A stretch of 7,043 nucleotides of DNA, taken from positions 1 through 7,043 of the forward strand of contig JBFLVQ010000499.1 in assembly GCA_040758525.1 (NCBI GenBank). The letters are read 5' to 3'. This DNA is from JBFLVQ01 sp040758525. GTDB lineage: Bacteria; Acidobacteriota; Blastocatellia; Chloracidobacteriales; JADJPF01. The position numbers and the translations under genes are program-made. Below are positions 1 to 5,300 of the stretch, piece after piece (the first letter of the stretch is position 1; the number at the start of each line of letters is the position of its first letter). Below the pieces are notes generated by a model. That model made no database searches. It had not been told where the DNA came from and was given only the letters and a program-made list of their open reading frames with translations.

Positions 1-88
1 GTGAGTCTGACACCTTCTTGACACTCCAACCAATTCTTAGTAAGGCAGCTAGAACACGGTTTGTTTTTGTAGTAGGTCATTGACTCAT
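1..88 (-). pseudogene. hicA: hicA-like toxin gene, nonsense at codon 4, cut by window edge
   Basis: HicA toxins are small double-stranded-RNA-binding-fold ribonucleases that cleave mRNA and are neutralised by HicB. Reading the minus strand from an ATG at 88-86, the frame gives M-S-Q, a TGA stop (79-77), then PTTKTNRVLAALLRIGWSVK and KVSDSH up to the edge. The stretch RVLAALLRIGW-S-VK followed by a serine-histidine resembles the N-terminal helix and active-site G-S-H region of HicA proteins. The ATG overlaps the hicB stop as ATGA, the usual translational coupling of an antitoxin-toxin pair, and lies in the same frame as the HicA-like residues, so a single nonsense change (for example CGA to TGA) explains the break. 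Another ATG at 80-78 is in a different frame and does not lead into the HicA-like residues. The active-site position reads S-D-S-H rather than G-S-H, a further sign of decay. Only about 29 codons are visible, so the family call is moderate; sequencing error at the stop is possible. Confidence 0.5.
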
Positions 89-291
89 GCAGCAATAAAA
101 TAGACACCTTCTAGGTCTGAAGCACTCTCTCCATGCTCAAGTTGATCGGCTAATACTCGAAGTGCTAGTGCCTTTACCTTAACAATCGCTTCCTCCCTTG
201 TTTGTCCATAGGCTAATACACCAGGGAGTTCGAGTACCTCTGCAAGCCAACGGCTATCTTCTTCCTGTTCAGATTGAATAGCTAAATGCAT
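85..291 (-). CDS. hicB: HicB family antitoxin, short form
   Basis: This 68-residue protein is a short HicB-like antitoxin, a cytoplasmic partner that would bind and block a HicA mRNA interferase. The visible family pattern is an N-terminal beta strand (LAIQSEQEEDSRWLAEV), the turn LPGVLAYGQTREEA, and a C-terminal amphipathic helix (KVKALALRVLADQLEHGE), typical of the partial RNase-H-like HicB fold. It ends just after this core, so it has no helix-turn-helix or ribbon-helix-helix DNA-binding tail; many cyanobacterial HicB proteins have this length. The ATG at 291-289 is supported by AAGGAC eight bases upstream. Its stop overlaps the start of the broken hicA-like frame, so it now looks like an orphan antitoxin, which can persist without cost or protect against a related toxin elsewhere. 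It is transcribed away from the NRPS genes and is probably unrelated to them. Confidence 0.85.
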   Translation of the reverse strand: MHLAIQSEQEEDSRWLAEVLELPGVLAYGQTREEAIVKVKALALRVLADQLEHGESASDLEGVYFIAA

Positions 292-299
292 ATTTACTT

Positions 300-305
300 G
301 TCCTT
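300..305 (-). promoter_or_regulatory. Shine-Dalgarno site of hicB
   Basis: On the minus strand the hexamer AAGGAC lies eight bases before the hicB ATG, a normal ribosome-binding distance, and fixes the start at 291. Confidence 0.65.
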
Positions 306-364
306 AATATTAATCTTACTTCTTCTATTAGTTTAACATATTGATCGAATATCCTCGAATTTCC

Positions 365-387
365 GGTAATTTTTTTCTGAAATTACC
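365..387. repeat. Perfect 8-bp inverted repeat, 7-base spacer
   Basis: GGTAATTT (365-372) is followed after seven bases by its exact complement AAATTACC (380-387). It can form a hairpin but has no G+C-rich stem followed by a T run on either strand, so it is not a good intrinsic terminator. It lies 74 bases upstream of the hicB start and could equally be an operator for a dimeric regulator. Confidence 0.55.
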
Positions 388-414
388 ACTAAGACATGTA
401 GGTAGGTGTAAAAG

Positions 415-485
415 TGGGGCTTTAGTTAGGTAGTCGAGTGTAATTATTAAAAGGGATACCCTTGGCTACCATTCCTAAAGCCCCA
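415..485. repeat. 71-base nested inverted repeat with 11-bp perfect ends
   Basis: TGGGGCTTTAG (415-425) is matched exactly by CTAAAGCCCCA (475-485). Inside, GGTAG (429-433) pairs with CTACC (466-470), and a central hairpin AAGGG-ATA-CCCTT occupies 451-463. The arms are nested in register, so the whole unit can fold as one long interrupted stem. It encodes nothing. The structure fits either a small non-autonomous element with terminal inverted repeats (MITE-like) or a structured leader or small RNA. No clean target-site duplication is visible at its borders and no T run follows the stem on the plus strand. Confidence 0.6.
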
Positions 486-489
486 TAAT
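462..489 (+). promoter_or_regulatory. Weak sigma70-like promoter match, upstream candidate
   Basis: TTGGCT (462-467) and CATAAT (484-489) are separated by 16 bases; together they match 9 of 12 consensus positions. The -10 element sits at the right border of the 71-base inverted repeat. The assignment rests on pattern matching only. Confidence 0.2.
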
Positions 490-530
490 TAAAGCCTGTT
501 AAGCCAACTCAATGATGATCTGTCTAAGGA

Positions 531-558
531 TTGGCAGAGGATGCCATTAAGGGACAAT
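531..558 (+). promoter_or_regulatory. Weak sigma70-like promoter match, proximal candidate
   Basis: TTGGCA (531-536) matches the -35 consensus at 5 of 6 positions and is followed after 16 bases by GACAAT (553-558), 4 of 6 for the -10. Transcription would begin near 565, leaving a leader of about 38 bases before the oxygenase ATG. It is the better placed of the two candidates but is still only a motif match. Confidence 0.3.
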
Positions 559-602
559 ACTCTCTTGATAAGCTTCTATTTGATAAAGAGAACTAATAGG
601 CA

Positions 603-2198
603 ATGACAAGTGACAAAGTATATCTTAAACCGCAAGTGCAGATGGAGCCATTATTCAATCAATGGTATGCCTGGTCATATCTATTATCGCCAGCTACTTC
701 GGCAATGTTTATTGCCAATTCGCATTTAAAGATCATGCAATCATTTGCTAATGCTCCTCAAGTACATATTTCTGCCTCAAAGAATCCTGCTATGTTAGGA
801 GGCCCATTTATCAATTATGATATTAATAGAGTTGATGATATAAAAACATTAATCAGTAAGACCATTAAAGAGAATGGTCATATGTTAGCATTTGCAGAGG
901 CTGTCAAAGCCATTGATAATATGCTAACAAGTGAGGCTAGTGGCTATTCTTTGGAGTCTTTGTATCAGAAAATACCAGATGTATTAAGAGGATATGTAGA
1001 ATTAATCTACGATTTGAATAATCGGCCCGCTATTAGATTTATTGAAGGTCTATTGTATCGAAGCCCTTACTATAACGAATCATCACAAAGGATCTCGCTG
1101 ACTTTGGCTGAGAAAGATAATCGTTCTTTTGCTTTCAGTACGCCCAGGCTGATGATGGATGATCACCTATACTTGGATATACCATTTAAACATACGGGGA
1201 TTGATAAGTTGTTTAAGATGCGACAAGAACCCCAACCAATGGATTACATCAAAGAAGTCTTAGGGATCAGACAAGAGAATAGACTCTTCTCAACCTTCTT
1301 TAGTGAGGATGAACCTAAACCCTGTCGTGGTTTTACTGGTGATGGTGTAAGAATACGTTACTTTGGCCATGCCTGTATCTTAATTGAGTCAGAAGATGTG
1401 AGCATATTGGTCGATCCTGTGATCTGCTATGGAGGTGATGGTACATACAGTTGTTACACTTATGCCGACTTACCGGAAAAGATAGATTATCTGCTTATTA
1501 CTCATAATCATCAGGATCACTGTATGTTTGAAACCCTGTTGCAGTTGCGCCATAAGATCAGAACGGTTGTACTACCTAAAAATAATGGTGGTGGGTTGGC
1601 CGATCCATCTTTAAAACTCCTCTTTCAAAATCTTGGCTTTAATGACTTAAGAGAGATCGATGAGATGGAGGATATTAAGATCAAAAATGGAATGATCACA
1701 GGGCTGCCTTTCTTAGGTGAACACGCTGATCTAAATATCAGGACTAAAATCGCCTATTTAGTTAAACAGAAAGGTCGTTCGATTCTCTGTGCCGCCGATT
1801 CCAATAATATTGATTCAACACTTTATCAACATCTACATAACTATTTTGGAGATATTGATATGCTGTTTCTTGGCATGGAGTGTGATGGTGCACCTATGAG
1901 TTGGTTATATGGTCCATTGTTAACTAATCCATTAGCGAGAAAGATGGATCAATCAAGAAGATTTGATGGATCGAATTACCAGAAGGGGATAGATATCGTC
2001 AATCGCTTACATCCCCAAGAGGTCTATGTGTATGCAATGGGACAAGAACCTTGGTTAACCTATCTTACTTCCATTCGCTATACCGATGAATCTCGTCCCA
2101 TTGTTGAGTCAAATAGACTAGTGGCAGATTGTCAGCATCGTGGGCTCAAATCGGAAAGACTCTACTGTCAAAAGGAGTTATTTTTAGCTGCGCAATAG
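603..2198 (+). CDS. CmlA-like diiron MBL-fold oxygenase (putative NRPS-acting hydroxylase)
   Basis: This 531-residue protein has an N-terminal domain of about 245 residues without a familiar motif and a C-terminal metallo-beta-lactamase-fold domain from about residue 248 (RIRYFGHACILIE, then LVDP). The metal motif is T-H301-N-H303-Q-D305-H306. Where hydrolases of the fold use a third histidine, it has glutamate (GLPFLGEHADL, E373), followed by bridging aspartate D399 (CAADSNN). From memory, CmlA of chloramphenicol biosynthesis is 532 residues long with ligands H305, H307, D309, H310, E377, D403 and H468; the first six match here with a constant offset of four. CmlA is a diiron oxygenase that beta-hydroxylates an aminoacyl group held on an NRPS carrier domain, so an oxygenase role is inferred instead of hydrolysis. 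H470 is the nearest candidate for the seventh ligand. The gene lies 117 bases before the NRPS on the same strand and probably shares its operon. Its Shine-Dalgarno site is poor: AGG at 598-600 is too close and AAAGAG at 585-590 somewhat far. M14 is an alternative start, but the upstream residues VYLKPQVQ look like real family sequence. Confidence 0.75.
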   Translation: MTSDKVYLKPQVQMEPLFNQWYAWSYLLSPATSAMFIANSHLKIMQSFANAPQVHISASKNPAMLGGPFINYDINRVDDIKTLISKTIKENGHMLAFAEAVKAIDNMLTSEASGYSLESLYQKIPDVLRGYVELIYDLNNRPAIRFIEGLLYRSPYYNESSQRISLTLAEKDNRSFAFSTPRLMMDDHLYLDIPFKHTGIDKLFKMRQEPQPMDYIKEVLGIRQENRLFSTFFSEDEPKPCRGFTGDGVRIRYFGHACILIESEDVSILVDPVICYGGDGTYSCYTYADLPEKIDYLLITHNHQDHCMFETLLQLRHKIRTVVLPKNNGGGLADPSLKLLFQNLGFNDLREIDEMEDIKIKNGMITGLPFLGEHADLNIRTKIAYLVKQKGRSILCAADSNNIDSTLYQHLHNYFGDIDMLFLGMECDGAPMSWLYGPLLTNPLARKMDQSRRFDGSNYQKGIDIVNRLHPQEVYVYAMGQEPWLTYLTSIRYTDESRPIVESNRLVADCQHRGLKSERLYCQKELFLAAQ

Positions 2199-2236
2199 CG
2201 TCTCCTTTCTCTTGCTGCTAAGACAGTATTGGTCTG

Positions 2237-2290
2237 CAAGTTTTTCCACAAAGTTTTACTAGTCATGCAGAACATCAATTATAAAACTTG
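2237..2290 (+). repeat. Overlapping alternative stems in the oxygenase-NRPS gap
   Basis: CAAGTTTT (2237-2244) is an exact complement of AAAACTTG (2283-2290), and AAGTTTTA (2251-2258) is an exact complement of TAAAACTT (2282-2289). The two left arms compete for the same right arm, so only one stem can form at a time. The stems are A+T-rich and no T run follows, so this is not an intrinsic terminator. No other feature is seen in the 117-base gap apart from the GGAG noted separately. Confidence 0.35.
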
Positions 2291-2297
2291 AAATAAT

Positions 2298-2301
2298 GGA
2301 G
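2298..2301 (+). promoter_or_regulatory. Possible Shine-Dalgarno site of the NRPS gene
   Basis: GGAG lies 14 bases before the ATG at 2316, longer than the usual spacing. The start is nevertheless well fixed, because an in-frame TAA at 2307-2309 leaves 2316 as the first possible ATG and family-like sequence follows soon after. Confidence 0.4.
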
Positions 2302-2315
2302 CTAAATAAACTCCT

Positions 2316-5300
2316 ATGGCTATCGAAAAAGATTATTTGATAAGCTCTTTAACAACAACTAACCTAACTTTAGTTGAGTTACTACGCACAAAAGCGCGCA
2401 AACAGCCTGATAAGCAGGCATATACCTTTCTCCTTGATGATGAATCAGAAGATCATCTTAGCTATGCCCAACTAGATAATCGAGCTAGCACAATAGGTGC
2501 TCTACTTAAGCGCAATGGGGCAGTAGGGGAACGTGTATTACTGCTTTATACACCTGGCCTCGAATTCATTGCTGCTTTTTTAGGCTGTTTATATAGTGGG
2601 GCCATTGCTGTCCCAGTATATCCACCAGATCCTGCTAGACTCGCCCGCACGCTTCCTAGATTACTTGCAATTGCCAATGATGCTAAGCCACTATTTGCCC
2701 TTACAACAACATCGATTCTATCAATGGTAGAGTATTTCTTAGATCAGATCCCAGAGTTACAGGGAATCTCTTGGTTAGCAAGCGATAAGATCAACCGTGA
2801 AATCGCCGAACCTTGGCAGTTACCAGAAATTAATAGTGAAACTATCGCTCTGCTCCAATACACCTCAGGCTCTACCAGTGAACCTAAAGGGGTAACGCTT
2901 ACTCATGGCAATCTACTACACAATCTCTCAGTTATTCATAGGCATTTTGAGCATACATCGAAAAGCCTAGGAGTAATCTGGTTGCCTACCTATCATGATA
3001 TGGGGCTTATTGGAGGAGTATTACAACCTCTCTATGGTGGCTTTCCTGTGACACTAATGTCTCCTATTGCTTTTCTACAACGCCCACTGCGATGGTTGCA
3101 AACTATCTCTAGAACTAGAGCGACAACAAGCGGTGGACCAAACTTTGCTTATGATCTATGTGTACGCAAGATCAGTGCTGCTGAGCGAGATAGTCTAGAT
3201 TTAAGCAGTTGGGAGTTGGCCTTCAATGGTGCTGAGCCGGTACGTTACGATACAATGCAGCGATTTGCTGAAGCTTTTGCTCCTTGTGGTTTTCGTAAAG
3301 AAGCATTTTATCCTTGCTATGGTCTTGCCGAAGCAACCTTGATGGTTTCTGGTGGTTTGAAGTCAGCCTTACCAAAAACTGAAAATGTTGACATTGCTGC
3401 ACTAGAACATAACAGAGTGGTCTACCATACTTCAAAAAATAGTAATACCAAGATATTGATAGGCTGTGGTAGGGCATTACCTGATCAAGAGATCTTAATT
3501 GTAGACAGAGAGAGCTTAACAAGATGTCAGCCTGATAGAGTAGGAGAGATCTGGGTATCGTCACCTAGTGTAGCAATAGGCTATTGGCAGCGAGATTCTC
3601 AAACCCTTCAAACCTTTCAGGCATATCTTGCTGACACAGGAGAAGGACCATTCCTACGCACCGGCGATCTAGGATTCTTGAAGGATGGAGAACTTTTTAT
3701 TACTGGTCGTGTTAAAGATGTAATTTTAATACGTGGACGTAACCATTACCCACAAGATATCGAATTGACAGTAGAACAGAGTAGCTCTGCAGTACGACCA
3801 GGTTGTTCGGCAGCATTCTCAATCGAGGTGGATGGGGAAGAGAAGTTAGTGATCGTAGTGGAAGTAGATAAGCGACTACCGGTAGATACTGAGTTAACAA
3901 TGAGAGCGATTCGACAAGCGATCTCTCAACACCATGAATTGCAAGTTTATACTATTGCACTGCTCAAAGCTGGATCTATCCCTAAAACTTCTAGTGGTAA
4001 GATCCAACGCCATGCCTGTCGATTAGGCTTTCTTAATCAGGGACTAGAAATAGTTGCCAGTAGTGTTTGGCAGGAATGTTATGAGACGAGCGAGACAAGC
4101 CTTAACCGTGAGATGCTACTCAGTAGATCAATGGTAGAACGCCAGGCACTGCTAGCCAACTATCTACAAGAAAAGGCAGCTAGCCTGTTAAGGACAACAC
4201 CATCAAATTTGGATCTATCACATCCTTTGAGTGGGTTAGATTCCTTGATGGCAATAGAGTTGAAAAATCGGCTTGAGAGCGATCTGGAGATAAATTTATC
4301 GGCAACAGATTTTCTTGAAGGCAGTAGTATTATCGAACTAGCAAATCGTCTTCTCGATCAATTAACAATAACAACAGCGCCACTATGGGAACGTCGCACT
4401 GGTCTGGTGACAGAGGAGACTGAACATGCGCTTTCTTATGGTCAACAAGCTCTATGGCTACTACATAGACTTGCTCCTGAGAGTGCAGCTTATAATCTCT
4501 TCTTTGCTCTACGTATAGTATCGAGTTTAGACAAAGTAGCACTACGGCAGGCATTTCAGATCATTCTCGATCGTCATCCTACACTACGTACAACCTATCA
4601 GATGCGTGATGGTAAACCTGTTCAGCAGATTAACCATAACAGCCCGCTCTCATTCACAGAGATAGATGCCTCAACTTGGCATCAGAATGATCTATCAACC
4701 CAATTGGTAGAGAATGCACATTCTCCTTTTAACTTAGCAGAAGGACCTTTACTAAGAATCAATCTATTTACCCTATCACCAACCCAACATATTCTACTGG
4801 TAGCAGCTCATCATATCGCCGTTGATCTCTCGTCATTCTTATTGCTTATTGATGAACTTGGTCTCTGCTACTCTTTGTGCGCAAAGAACGCACAGCCTAT
4901 GTTAGAGATACAGGAACATCCATATACCGATTATGTATATTGGCAAACCGAGATGTTAGCAAACCAGCAAGGAGAGCAGTTATGGGACTATTGGCGAAAA
5001 GAATTGGCTGGAGAACTAACTTTACTGGAATTGCCAACCGATCGGCCTAGACCGCCTATACAGACTTATAATGGTGCCGCTTGCACTTTTAAGCTTGATG
5101 AGGAGATAACCACTAGTCTTAAAATATTAGTAGAAACAACGGGCGTAACGCTCTTTACCTTTTTACTGGCAGCTTTTCAGACCTTATTATACCGCTATAG
5201 TGGGCAAGAGGACATTCTCGTTGGTACTCCAGCAAGTGGACGCACGCGTGCAGAATTTGAAAATACAGTTGGCTACTTTATCAATCCACTAATCTTGCGT

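Larger units (their letters stand above)
292..602. other. Divergent non-coding region between hicB and the oxygenase gene
   Basis: No convincing gene is present in these 311 bases. The region must hold the promoters for leftward hicB and for the rightward oxygenase-NRPS genes. It contains TCGAAT twice exactly ten bases apart (345-350 and 355-360), two perfect inverted repeats (365-387 and 415-485, listed separately), and TTGATAA twice 15 bases apart (565-571 and 580-586). The second of these copies lies within a TCTCTT/AAGAGA inverted pair (561-566 with 586-591) just upstream of the oxygenase start. The concentration of symmetry suggests regulatory or mobile-element-derived DNA, but no known riboswitch or operator was recognised. 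Confidence 0.6.

Noticed and set aside
19..24. TTGACA on the plus strand, a perfect -35 hexamer
   Set aside because: No acceptable -10 element follows at 16-18 bases and it lies inside the hicA-like reading frame, so it is probably chance.
603..2198. Annotation as an ordinary MBL-fold hydrolase or thioesterase
   Set aside because: The glutamate in the third-histidine position and the large N-terminal domain fit the CmlA oxygenase pattern better than a hydrolase, and the NRPS context agrees.
2296..2340. ATG with 14 sense codons overlapping the NRPS start, possible leader peptide
   Set aside because: It is short, has no ribosome-binding site of its own and no run of regulatory codons; the GGAG it overlaps is better read as the NRPS ribosome-binding site.
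3223..3564. Antisense 113-codon open frame within the FAAL region
   Set aside because: It lies wholly opposite the well-supported FAAL coding sequence, its translation is low-complexity and resembles no family I know, and it has no ribosome-binding site of note.
3712..4554. Two further antisense open frames (3712-3900 and 4330-4554)
   Set aside because: Both overlap conserved FAAL, carrier and condensation motifs on the other strand and give leucine/valine-rich shadow translations.
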